Assembly: GCA_006176705.1 (NCBI GenBank)
Contig: QRFJ01003310.1
Span: forward strand, 62,001-126,000
Source of the DNA: Cocos nucifera
Lineage: Eukaryota; Streptophyta; Magnoliopsida; Arecales; Arecaceae
Length of the DNA: 64,000 nucleotides
Reading direction: 5' to 3'
The notes under the pieces are model-generated. The model had not been told where the DNA came from. It worked only from the letters and a program-made list of their open reading frames with translations, and searched no databases. Below are positions 44,961 to 55,953 of the stretch, piece by piece. The translations under genes and the position numbers were made by a program. How positions within the stretch are numbered: position 1 is the stretch's first letter; each line of letters begins with the position of its first letter.

Positions 44961-45440
44961 TTGGAATTTTCATGTCCGATATAGATGATCGAAAGTTCGA
45001 CATCTGGAAGTCTGTTTGTGTGCAATGATGGAGCTATCAGCTGAAAGAGTTTCCAAGCAAACAGTGATAGCAGATTCCACCATGGAAGCAGAATATATCG
45101 CTGCATCAGAAGCTGCAAAGAAGCATTTCTGGTATAAGAAGTTTGCTAGCAGAAATCGAAGTAATGCCATCAGATGCCATTCCTCTATACTGCGACAATA
45201 ATGGCGCCATAGCCCTTATTAAGGAGCCGAGGTCTCACCAGAAATCCAAGCACATTGAGCGGCGATACCACCTCATCCATGATTACCTCGAGAAGGTTAC
45301 GTCGAGGTCAAGAGAGTCGACTCCACAGATAATGTGGCAGACCCACTTACAAAGCCGTTGGGCCAGCAGAAGATCGAAGCCCACCTTGAGAAGATGGAAC
45401 TTAGACTTATAGCCAATTGGCTTTAGGACAAGTGGGAGAT
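44961..45440 (+). pseudogene. Copia-A RNase H and polypurine tract in complex C
   Basis: Frames at 45016-45201 and 45143-45412 hold KQTVIADSTMEAEYIAASEAAK (catalytic Glu), LYCDNNGAIALIKEPRSHQKSKHIERRYHLIHDYLEK (catalytic Asp), and the C-terminal tail in a third frame. Unlike A3, the catalytic blocks are present, though split by indels. The PPT AAGTGGGAGAT ends at 45440, directly before LTR7, and shows the canonical copia junction. Confidence 0.85.
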
Positions 45441-47730
45441 TGTTAGATATATGTGCCCTAGAAGCCAGAATTGGCTGACACTTGTAATACACTTCTAGGG
45501 GCAAAATTATAATTTTGACTAAAATCAATAAAATGGGTTATTTTCTATCACATATGTGTATTTAGTGTCTGTGATACATCCTTTGAGTTAATGGTAATGA
45601 TAATTCATATTTTCAAGAGTTGAAAATTTAAGACATGAATAATCATTATTAACTCATAAACAGCTCCCGACCATAGGATCATCACGAGGATGGTGATTGA
45701 TCCGGAAGGTTGGTGTACAATCGCTTCTCTTTAGTAGATGAGTCTTGAGTCTACGGTGTGGAGACACCGGAGCGAGAGTACAGGTACTCGTTAGAGAACG
45801 AGGGCACTGAGCGTGACCACCTCGAGTAGTCATTAGGGAGTCTACCTTCTCGTCAATGACTGACTCGATGCTGCAGTAGTGTGTCTGGTTCTTTGACCTG
45901 AGATGCATCGACAGTTCACCTTGAGGGTGTTATAGTTTGACTACACCATTACTCGATCTCCTAGCCATATGGAACCCTGAGGTGTATGTTGGCTATAGCA
46001 TGTTCATTGTAGGAACTGGATTGCATCAAGATGGAATCTATCTACCTCGGTGGTAGAGGAGCAGCCCTATGATGATCATGAGAATCAAGTCCAGAAGCCC
46101 ATGGCCATGGCAGAGTGAAATAATAGAAAGAGTTTCTATTTAGATTTTCACATTGGACTTGAATCGAATGATTACATCATATGACAGAGACTAGGGTTTG
46201 ACGAGTTCACCTTAACCCTAATCTGATCGGGGCTCAAGATAGAAGAACTTAATCACACAGGTAGCTGCACCAAGAGGTTCGCATTCAGCTCTGATGGGTT
46301 GCCACCATATACTGCTAGGTGTCACTGGTGGATTTTGGGAGCAATTAGAATGATTTAGATGATCGATCATTCTAGCTGTTCGAATCAGAAGAGTTCTGAT
46401 CCATCGAAAGGAGTTTCGATGATGTCTATGATAGAGATCATGACATATCCCATTACCATACAGAACTGAACCTAACTGGGTCACACAAACAAGGGTTTGA
46501 ATCTGGTGATCATCAATTGAACTGATCTAGTTCAATTGATCTGAATGAGATTCAATTAGGTTCAAGGAAATCGTGCTAGCACTCGATTGAACCTAACGTT
46601 CTTCTTTTACTATCATAAATAAGTTGTCCTGACTGAGCCAAAGGAGTTTGTGCTCAATCAGAGGCCTTCATATGGTCTGACTGGAGGTTGTCCAAGTCAG
46701 AATAGGTTGTCTTATTTGTAAGACATTACCTACCATTTTTGGTCACCTGCCATTTCTTGTTCTTTGACTTTGGTCAAAAGTCTACCTTTGACTGGTCAAA
46801 CGTTGACCATTGACCCTTTGACTTTTGACCACATGTCATGCACCTATTGGAGAGCTGGTGGGGGCCTGTCCCCCTGCCAGAACCTGGCAAGGAGAAGGGC
46901 GCACGCCAAGGGTGGCGTGAGCCCAAGTAGGAGGCGCCTAGGAGTCCTTGTTGGACAAGGACTCCACCTCCCTTTTGGATTCCAATTAGAGTTCTACTAA
47001 GAATCCAGTTTGACTGGTCTTAGGCACCCTCTAAGGAGGAATCCAGGGGTCTCTATTCCAACCAATCAGATTTAGATCTGATTTCACAAAGGGTTGTGAT
47101 TGGTTGGAGAGGAAGAGGAGTTGGATCACAGTCAGGTCTATAAATAAGACCCTGCGCCCAACCTCTAAAAAAAGCTAATTGAATTGAGATCAGAGATTTC
47201 CCATGCCCCAAGGCTGCCTCTCCCCTCCTTCCTCCATGCCAAACATCTTCTCCCTTTGCTCTCCACGTCCAAAAGTGAATTTTGGACTTGGTTTGGTGCG
47301 ATCCAGATCAAAGAAAGGCGATCAAAAGCAAGAAGGCTGCGCTGCTGCAAAAGGACGACTGCAGATCTTCAAAAGGAGTTTTGAAGATCCTCCAAATCAG
47401 ATCCAGATCTAATTTTTGGAGGTGTGATAGAGAAGAAGAGGATCTCCAGATCCAACCCTGAGTGGATACCGGTAGAGGCCAGGCGCTTGCGTGGCTAGAT
47501 CCAGAACCTTCTACTGCAAACAAGATCATCAATAGGATAATAGGATTACCCAAATCAAGTAAATTAAATTTGATTTAATTTATCTTTATTTTATTTCTAT
47601 TATTAAAATAATAAAATTAGATCTGAAACATCCCAGATCTGATTGGGATCGAGAGAAAAATTTTGAAATATATCTCTCGATCTGATCAGATTTGAACGAA
47701 CATGGTCTGGGAAATCAGGATTTTCCTTCA
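45441..47730 (+). repeat. LTR7, 3' LTR of the inner copia-A copy
   Basis: It is 2290 bp long, from TGTTAGATATATG to TTTCCTTCA, directly after the PPT. It is very close to LTR3 and LTR4 of A3 and less close to LTR6 and LTR8. It is followed by GTCAT, where LTR8 begins, so GTCAT is the expected target duplication of the inner insertion. The left partner cannot be seen because of the gap. Confidence 0.9.
46762..47148 (+). promoter_or_regulatory. Core promoter of LTR7: TTGAC cluster and TATA box
   Basis: TTGAC/GTCAA cores crowd 46762-46830, including TTGGTCAAAAG and GGTCAAACGTTGACC, and the TATA box TATAAATAAG is at 47139-47148. The layout mirrors LTR3 and LTR4 in the opposite orientation. It is the best preserved promoter of this family on the plus strand and would fire toward copia-B pol and the Athila element. 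Confidence 0.55.
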
Positions 47731-48626
47731 GTCATGCACCTATTGGAGTGCTGGTGGGAGCTTGTCCCCCTACCAGAACTTGGCAAGGAGGAGGGCACAC
47801 GCCACCCTAGGTGTGTGCCCAAGTTGGAGGCACTTAGGAGTCCTTGTTGGACAAGGACTCCATCTCCTTTTTGGATTCCAATTAGAGTTCTCCTAAGAAC
47901 CAACTTTGACTGGTCTTTAGCACCCTCTAAGGAGGAATCCAGGGGACTCTATTCCCACCAATCAGATTTAGATTTGACTTCACAAAGAGTTGTGATTGTT
48001 TGGGAAGAAGAGGAGTTGGATCACGCTTAGTCTATAAATAAGACCCTGCGCCCAACCCAGATTGTGATTGAAAGTGATTGAAAGGAATTGCAATTCCCAT
48101 GCCCCAAGGCTGCCTCTCCCCTCCTCCTCCATGCCAAACCACCTTCTCTCTCTCCTCTCCATGTCCAAAAGGAGTTTTGGATTTTTGGTTGGTGCAATCC
48201 TGATCAAAAAAAGGCGACTGAAAGCTAGAAGGCTGCGTTGCTGCAAAGGACGACTGCTGATCTTCAAAAGGAGTTTTGAAGATCCTCCAGATCAGATTCA
48301 GATCTAATTTTTGGAGACATGATAGAGAGGAAGAGGATCTCTAGATCCAGCCTGAGTGGATACCGATAGAGGCCAGGCACTTGCATGGCTAGATCTTGAA
48401 CCTTACGCGGCATACAGGATCATCAACGGGTAATAGGATTACCCATATCAAGGTAAATTAAATTTGATTTAATTTATCTAAATTTTATTTAATTTCTAAA
48501 ATAATAATAATCAGATCTGAAATATCTTAGATCTGATCTAGATTAAAGAAAAAAATTTTAGAAATATATCTCTTGATCTGATCAGATCTGAACGAACTTG
48601 ATCCGGGAAATCAGAATTTTCCTTCA
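47731..48626 (+). repeat. LTR8, 3' part of an outer copia-A LTR
   Basis: It corresponds to LTR6 from 41719 to its end, so about the first 1.4 kb is missing. The TATA box TATAAATAAG is at 48033-48042. It shares with LTR6 the block GAAAGTGATTGAAAGGAAT and the ATAGGATTACCCATATCAAG stretch, which LTR7 lacks. It ends TTTTCCTTCA next to the AGGAA target duplication, so this is the true right end of the outer insertion. Confidence 0.85.
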
Positions 48627-48631
48627 AGGAA

Positions 48632-48900
48632 GCCTAATCTTAAACATCTTAAGATATGAGGCTGTCCTGTTTATATCAAAAATAATTTTGATCATAAGCT
48701 ATGTACAAGGTTAGACAAATATTTATTTGTAGGATATCCTATCAAAACTTAAGGATATTATTTCTACCATCCTAGTGAACAAAAGATAATTGTCAGTAGG
48801 CATGCCATATTCTTGGAGAAGGAATTCATCCAAGAAGGGGGCAGTGGGAGAAATATTGAACTTAAAGAAGTTCAGGACCTACAAACTATTCCAAAAATAA
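48632..48900 (+). pseudogene. Copia-B integrase, C-terminal part
   Basis: The sequence resumes with KPNLKHLKI and a GCPVYIK-like block (near 48660), then GYYFYHPSEQKIIVSRHAIFLEKEF, the classic end of the copia integrase. The join to 40322 across complex C is exact once one AGGAA is removed. Frames are broken by stops at 48700-48750. Confidence 0.75.
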
Positions 48901-48959
48901 TGAATGAAAATACTCAATAAGAAGTACCCAAGGATGAGGTACATCCACAATATACACCT

Positions 48960-50640
48960 CCTTCCTGTAGGTTAGAGAGAGTGTGTCATGCACCTCTAAG
49001 ATATAGTTTAGTCATAAGGAATGATAATGAGACAAATATCATTCAAGATAATGATCCATCGACCTATTCTGAAGCCATCATGAGTAAAGACTCTGACAAG
49101 TGTTTAGATGCAATGAAATCTGAAATGGACTCTATGTATTCCAACTAAGTTTGGACTTTAGTTGATGCACCAGAGAGTATAAGCCCTATAGGGTGCAAAT
49201 GGATCTTCAAGAAGAAGATCAGAGTAGATGGCCAAATTGAAACCTACAAGGCTAGGTTGATGAAAAAAGATTTCAGATAGAAACAAGGAATTGATTATAA
49301 TGAAACCTTTTCACCAGTGGCTATGCTGAAGTCTATAAGAATTTTACTTACTATAGCAGTATGCTATGATTATGAAATCTGGCAGTTGGACGTCAAGACC
49401 ACTTTTCTTAATGGTAACCTTGAGGAAGAGGTCTATATGACTCGGCCAGAAGGGTTTGTCTCTAGTGCAAGACCAAATTAAGTATGTAGGCTTAAAAGAT
49501 CCATTTATGGATTAAAGTAGGCTTCAAGAAGTTGGAACATCCAATTTGATATGACAGTCAAAGAGTTTGGCTTTATAAAGAATGTGGATGAACCGTGTGT
49601 ATATAAGAAGGCTAGTGGGAGTGCCATAGTCTTCTTGGTTTTATATGTTGATGACATATTACTTATTGGGAATGATATTTTAATGCTCCAGTCAGTTAAG
49701 ACTTGGCTATCAAAATAAGTTTTTCATGAAATATTTTGATGAAGCATCCTATATTCTTGGAATTAAGATCTATAGAGATAGATCTAATAGGATGCTAGGC
49801 TTGTCCCAATCTAGGTACATTGACTTAATGTTGAAGAGATTCAACATGGAGGGAAGTCAAAGAGGTTACTTATCCATAAGTCAAGGCATACGTTTCTCTA
49901 AGAAGATATCTCCCAAGACATTAGAAGAAAGAGAAATAATGAAATTAATCCCTTATGCTTCGATAGTAGGATCTATTATGTATGCCATATTATGTACCAG
50001 ACCTGATGTGGCTTTTGCTTTAGGCATAGTCAGCAGATATCAGGTGATCTAGGGGAGGATCATTGAAAAGCTATAAAATATATTCTTAAGTATCTAAGAA
50101 GAACTAAAGATATTTTTCTGATTTATAGAGAATCAGAACTAAAACTTGAAGGATATATCGATTTTAGTTTTTAGTCAGACCTAGATAATAGCAAGTCAAT
50201 ATCAGGATATGTGTTTATCTTGAATAGAGGTACAGTGAGTTAAAAAAGTTCAAAACAGCAAATTGTAGCTAACTTAACAACAGAGGTAGAGTACATTGCT
50301 ACTAGTGAAGCTGCCAAAGAAGCGGTCTGGATGAAGAAATTCATCGATGATCTGGGAGTGGTTCCTGAAATTGAACAACCAGTACAACTTTATTGTTATA
50401 ATATCAGTGCAGTAATCCAAGCTAAGGAATTAAGGTCTCATCATAGATCAAAGAACATCCTCAGACGGTTCCACCTTGTTCGAAAAATTATCGAGAGATA
50501 AGATGTTGTATTAGAATGAGTTGACACTAAGAACAATATAGTAGATCTATTCACTAAGGCCTTACGACAGCAACTATTTCATCACCATCTCAATTGTATG
50601 GGTTTGAGATATAAGGGTGATTGGCTTTAGTGCAAGTGAA
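48960..50640 (+). pseudogene. Copia-B reverse transcriptase and RNase H, broken
   Basis: RT runs from about 49050: GCKWIFKKKI, GIDYNETFSPVAMLKSIRI, YEIWQLDVKTTFLNG, RSIYGLK, ASRSWNIQF, FLVLYVDDILLIGND (active site intact, about 49640-49672), then ASYILGIKIYRDRSNRMLGLSQ and LCTRPDVAFALGIVSRYQ at 49726-50052. RNase H follows to 50640 with TTEVEYIATSEAA, LYCYNISAV (the catalytic Asp changed) and LRYKGDWL. In-frame stops, several of them TAG at family Gln positions, interrupt it. The tail CAAGTGAAAGAT is the PPT. Confidence 0.85.
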
Positions 50641-50643
50641 AGA

Positions 50644-52435
50644 TGATGCGTGCTAATTTATAGCTATGGCAAGTGCACCAGTCGATCAAGTAATAAAGTG
50701 AATGAGTAGAGTATCGTCCCTAGAGGATTGAAAAACAAGTACTGAAAAGCTCTTTCCTATGCTTTATTTAGAAGATCGATTTATGAGAATAAGAAATTAA
50801 AAAAAATAAAAATAAATAAATAAATAAAATAATTAAAAGTTTTTAATTAAATAGAGAGTGTAAATTATTAGGATTTTAAATTCAAGAGCAATGGATTACT
50901 AAAGCAATCGGTTCACCAACTCAGTGAATACAATATTCAATTTTTTTAGACTAATTTTATTTCATGCGACGGTAGAGTCTCCTAATTTATTCACTACCCT
51001 TTGGTCCAGGCATAGCAAAACTATTAATATTTATTAATTATCCTTTGGTCCAGGTGTAATTTAAATAAATATTAATGCATTAGGTTTTGTGAAACCCTCT
51101 AATTAAAATACGCTGCGTCCAAAGCGCACTAAAATTTCCCGCATGCATATGAATTCTAATTTGATTCATAATACAAGGTATATAATCAAGAAGCATTAAC
51201 ATAGATGTACTTGGTCCGTAACATCTATGTTCATCAGATCAATTAGAAGATGGCCAGTAATCTAAAAGCATTAAGATCAGATTTATATACTCCTCATGAA
51301 TAAAATTTAAAAATAAATCATACTGAATATTGCATCAAAAGAGTGGCTACACCTTAGCCTTAGTAAAATAAAATTTAGTTCATGATAACAAATTCAAAAA
51401 TAGCAAATAAAATAAAAAGCATGAAGAAATTAGACTGTTTGATTGCTGAAATTGATTGTCTGCTGCTCTTGATGTGGAGAATTTGGCGAAGAAGAAGAGG
51501 CTCCTTGATCGATGTCTTGATCGTCGAAGAAAAATCAAAAAAACCCTTTTTTGATTTTCTCACAAATCACTTTTTTTTTATCTCTCTCCTCTCTCTTTCT
51601 CTCTCTCTTCTCTCCTCTCTCTCTTTCTCCCCGTCTCTCTCTCTTTGTCTCTCTCTAATTTTTTTTTTCACGACAACAATAGGCTTTTTATAGATCAAGA
51701 GTTTGATTTTTTCCCAAAATCCATCAAAAACTAGGTTTAAGACTCCCAAAATAACTCAAACTAAGATTTGGATAATTCTGGCCGTTCGATGTTGATCAAA
51801 CGGTCCAAAAACCACTCAAAAAGCCCTTAAAATAACCCAGATCAAGTCGGATTTAATATCAGCCATTGGATCATCCATTGGATCGAATCTGGGCCGTCCG
51901 ATCGCATGTTGAAAGAAGGCTTCAGATCTATAGTTTAACGTCGGGATGAATCTCAGCCGTTGGATCTCGATCGGGAGCTATGGATGCCGTCCATCAGCGC
52001 CTTCTTCTCGTCCGTCCGATCAAGCTTCAGTGAAAACCGCCCGTTGGATCAGCCAGAATTCCCAAATTGCCCTCCGTGGACCGTGCGCGAGCCCGGTGTT
52101 GCATGGACCGCCGCATTCTTCAAGCCAATCAGAGCGCGCTCTTTATGCTGTGAAATTCCCAAAATTACCCTTCAGATGGTCCACCGTGCGCCGCGAAAAA
52201 TGCTGACGTCAGCGTTGCGTCGGTCGGTTTTTTTTTTTTTTTTGAAATTCAATTCTGGGCTCGTTTGAAGTCCGTTTTGCCTGAAATTTTTTTCATCTGA
52301 ACCAGAAAAATAAGATCTTCACATTGGTGGCCTTCTTTCCTACATAAGATTAATAAAAAATATCAATTTCTAATAAAATAGATTAATTTATTTTATAATT
52401 TAATACTTTTATTAGTATATTTTTACCACTTATCA
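50644..52435 (-). repeat. E 3' LTR
   Basis: It is 1792 bp long. The plus strand starts TGATGCGTGCTAATTTATAG and ends ACCACTTATCA. It contains a long CT/GA tract (51583-51660), several CCGTTGGATC-like motifs (51779-52060) and a T run near 52226-52242. The two LTRs align along their length with scattered substitutions and small indels, mainly in the simple repeats. Confidence 0.92.
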
Positions 52436-53740
52436 CACCCCCCAACTTAGTCATTGCTAGTCCCTTAGCAATGTTTTATTTAATACCATATTTCAATAAG
52501 ATTATCCATCACAAAGATAAAATCTAGGATTAAAGGTCAAAAAGTTTAGAAAATACTGCTAACTAAGCATTGAGCTTCAGAAGCAAATTTTTCAGTCAAT
52601 ACAATTAAAAACTTTCTTAGAGTACATCAAAGATCTATAGCACTTATGTTCGTGATGACTAACTTTAGCATTTCAGTATTAAATTAAAAGAACAAAAGTA
52701 TCCTCTCTTATCACCTATTTTGGTCAATTTTCTATACATTCTCAATTTTATACTCATGAATTAAGGTAGCTTTCACACTGCCTTTTCTTTTCTTTTTCTT
52801 TTTTTTTTTTTTTTTTTACTGTGCTGAGCATCCTGGCCTTTCCTTCACCATTTTACGTGAATTTTCACACTTGACCTAGGTGCAGAGACCCAGTTACTAG
52901 GCTTTGGGCAATCCACATATACTCTATCTTTTGCACTTTATTTATAGGCAGGTAGCTCTTTCCTTAAATTCAAGTTTCTTTTATTAGAATGTATATTAAT
53001 TATCAATTTTTAGTGATAATTGAATCCTCAGTTGACCTTATAATCAATACCTACTTTGCCTTGTTAGTGTGCATGTGCAATAAAAAGTGCTAATAATCTT
53101 TTAATGACCTAAGTAGGCTGCTAAAAGTTGACCAACTAATCTACTTCTTTAACTCATTACATTCATTAGCAAATAATTCTATCTTTTATCACTTATCCAG
53201 TTTATCTTGCTCAAGATTTTCTTCTTGACACATGGTTTTTTTTTTTTTTTTTAACTTTAACTTGTTCTATGTTGTCTTAAAGGAGAAAGAAAAATAAAGG
53301 ATGTAATAAAGGATAGGAAAGAATACACCTGATTTGGTTCAATCTGGTTCTTTGGAGCTTTGAAATTTTGCTTGAGTTCTCATTGATTTTTCTGCAAAAT
53401 TGAAAATACACACCAGAGCAGTAAAAGAGCAACAACAAATTACTAAAAAAAATAAAAGAAAAGAAAAATGATCAAAACTAAAAAGAAAAGAAACAACCTA
53501 TCTAGTAGTTCTGATTTATAGTCTTCAGCTTGACTTTCTTTGAGTTCTAAAGTGGATACCCTAGGTGCAGAGCCAGTTACTAGGCTTTGCTTTGGCAACT
53601 TCTCCTTGTATATCAGTTAAGAATTTTCACAATATCTTTATGTTCTAACTTTGCTTTTCCAAAGAGTACTAATTTAGGTGTTTTTATAGTTCTATTTAAG
53701 CATCATCTAATTATGATCTTTTCTATGCAATTATAGTTTT
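52436..53740 (-). other. E 3' non-coding segment with polypurine tract
   Basis: This is 1.3 kb of AT-rich sequence between the integrase remnant and the 3' LTR. The polypurine tract, TTGGGGGG on the minus strand, lies within about the first 12 bases next to the LTR. Two related blocks, CTAGGTGCAGAGACCCAGTT at 52878 and CTAGGTGCAGAGCCAGTTAC at 53562, followed by AGGCTTTG, make an imperfect direct repeat about 680 bp apart. Long T runs occur at 52796-52818 and 53227-53252. No env-like frame is visible, though many Athila elements carry one here. Confidence 0.7.
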
Positions 53741-54360
53741 TTCTAATTGTTTTTTTCCTTAACCTCTATTCAGTTTGTGGATGTTTAGCTATTTTTGAGT
53801 GACACCATATTAGTTTTCAAATTATTTATTACAAAATGTATCCATTATGATTGCTTAGTGCCAAAACGAGTAAAAAATGTTTTTTCAAAAATTTCAACTA
53901 CCTTTGCATCATTATTGGAAAGGGTGCTGCTTCTACCCTTTTTGAAACATAATCTACAGCCACAAGTATATATTGATGTGAAAAAGAACTAGGAAAAGGT
54001 CCCATAAAATCAATACCCTAAACATCAAAAATCAATACAAGAATATTGTTTAAAGGCATTTATGTCTTCTAGAGAGATTTCCAGTTCTTTGATAGCGGTC
54101 ACATGAAGAGACATAAGTATGAGCATCTTAGAAAGAGAGGGCCAATAAAAACCTAATTGAAGAACCTTATATGCTGTTCTAGTTGGGCTGAAATGTCCTC
54201 CTGCCTCTCGATGGGCTGAAATGTCCTCCTGCCTCTCGATCATGACAATGATGCAGAATTTTCTTCATTTCTTCCTCTGGAATGCATCTTCTAATGACCT
54301 GATCTGACACTTATACAAAAAAAGTTCATAGAAATAATGTTTAACAATAGATGAACCTCT
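53741..54360 (-). pseudogene. E integrase, truncated, with a 28-bp tandem duplication
   Basis: Frame 54243-54025 includes EAGGHFSPTRTAYKVLQLGFYWPSL of the zinc-binding region, then SSCDRYQRTGNLSRRH in a second frame (CxxC reduced to one Cys), GIDFMGPFPSSF with the first catalytic Asp, VDYVSKRVEAAPF, KVVEIFEKTFFTRFG, and finally HPQT near 53770. The SDGG second-Asp block is garbled and nothing follows HPQT. A 28-bp direct duplication at 54185-54240 shifts the frame at the zinc finger. Confidence 0.78.
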
Positions 54361-54389
54361 TCTTTTGTTGAAAAGAAAAAAGAAAAACC

Positions 54390-55953
54390 TTACCAACCAA
54401 GTGTTAATAATATCCATACATAATCTACTGATATTAAAGGCTCATTAATTCCTCCTTGATAGGGCAAATATCTATTCTTCTCTGTGATGTTTTCCAGTCT
54501 GGAAAGATGGTCAGCAACTGAATTCTCTATGCCCTTCTTGTCCTTAATCTCCAAATCGTATTCTTGTAGCAAAAGAATCCACCTAATCAATCTGGGTTTT
54601 GCATCTTTCTTGGTAAGGAGATACTTTAGAGCTGCATCGGTGTATATGATAACTTTAGATAAAATAAGATAAGAATGAAATTTGTCTAATGCAAATACTA
54701 CTGCCAGAAGCTCCTTTTCAGTGGTTGCAATATTTTTTTGAGCTTCAGTCAAAGTGACACATAGTATATTGTTTGAAAAATCTTATCCTTTTTTGACCAA
54801 GTACTGCTCCTATGGCTGTGTCACTAGCATCACACATCAACTCAAAAGGTAGAGACCAATCTGGTGCTACCATAATAGGTGCCGTGACCAGCTTCTCCTT
54901 GAGGGTGTTAAATGCCTGCAAACACTCATCAGAAAAATGAAAAGAGACATCCTTGCATAATAATTTAGATAAAGATTTAGAAATTAGAGAGAAGTCCTTT
55001 ATAAATCGACGGTAAAAAGCATGCCCCAAAAGCTCCTAATGGCCTTTACTGAGGTCGGTATGGGTAATTTTTTGATCACCTCAAGCTTGCTCTATCAACC
55101 TCAATACCTTTATATGAAATCTTTGGCCAATGCTTCTTGTCATCAGATGATATTTTTCTAATTTGACAAGATTAGTATCCTCACATCTTTGTAAAATAAG
55201 AGATAAGTTATGCAAACATTTATCAAATGTGGATCCAAAGATAGAAAAGTCATCCATAAATATTTCAAGATAATTTTCAATCATATCATCAAAAATAGCC
55301 ATCATGCATCGTTGAAAAGTAGTTGGTGCATTACATAAACCAAACGACATTCTTCTAAAAGCAAATGTACCATAAGGACATGTAAAAGTGGTTTTCTCTT
55401 GATCCTCAGGTGCTATGGCAATTTGATTATAATCAGAATATCCATCTAGAAAGCAGTAAAAATCATGTCCAGCTAATCTTTCTAACATCTGATCAATGAA
55501 TAGAAGAGGATAATGATCTTTTCTAGTTGCATCATTTAATTTTCTATAATCCATGCATACTCTCCATCCAGTAATAGTCCTAATGGGGATTAATTCATTA
55601 TTATCATTTTGAACTACAGTAATCCCACCTTTCTTAGGAACTACTTGAACAGGGCTCACCCATGAGCTATCAGAGATAGGATAAATAATACCTGCATCCA
55701 GTAGCTTGATTACCTCCTTTTTGACCACTTCTTGCATCTTGGGGTTGAGTCTTCTTTAGGGTTGGACCGTAGGCTCATAGTTATCTTCCATGAGAATTTT
55801 GTGCATACAAATTGAGGGACAAATTCCTTTGATGTCTGCTATTGTCCATCCAAATGCCTTTTTGTGTTTCTTTAGTACTCTTAATAATTTTTTTTCCATT
55901 AAACTTGTCAAGGAAGAAGAAATAATAACAGGTAAATGTGTTGAACCTTCCAA
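54390..55953 (-). pseudogene. E reverse transcriptase and RNase H, broken
   Basis: RT starts near 55953 (KKHKKAFGWTIADIKGICPS), and frame 55737-55081 continues KEVIKLLDAGIIYPISDSSW, VQVVPKKGG, WRVCMDYRKLNDATRKDHYP, DFYCFLDGYSDYNQI, SFGLCNAPTTFQRCM and IFMDDFSIFG with the FMDD active site. The block after NLVKLEKYHLM has lost residues. Thumb and RNase H lie at 55029-54745 (AFYRRFIKDFS, ELMCDASDTAIGAVLGQ) and 54752-54390 (NIATTEKELLAVVFALDKF, IIYTDAALKYLL, VADHLSRLENI). Frame breaks near 55078, 54750 and elsewhere disable it. Confidence 0.88.

Larger units (their letters stand above)
40323..48626 (+). mobile_element. Copia-A complex C in the copia-B integrase, target duplication AGGAA
   Basis: The complex is flanked by AGGAA at 40318-40322 and 48627-48631. 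It contains LTR6, PBS, a gap of Ns, the 3' half of a pol domain, a full LTR7, and then the last 896 bp of a further LTR (LTR8). LTR6 and LTR8 share variants that LTR7 lacks, so they look like the two LTRs of one outer element. The pol and LTR7 would then belong to a younger copy inserted in LTR8. The left side of that inner copy must lie in the gap. Confidence 0.75.

Noticed and set aside
51382..51749. Frames rich in Ser/Leu or Arg/Glu over the CT tract
   Set aside because: They are low-complexity translations of the (CT)n/(GA)n stretch in the E LTR.
52209..52268. Possible host gene in the GC-rich part of the E LTR
   Set aside because: The same sequence is in both E LTRs, with no splice sites or conserved protein motif.
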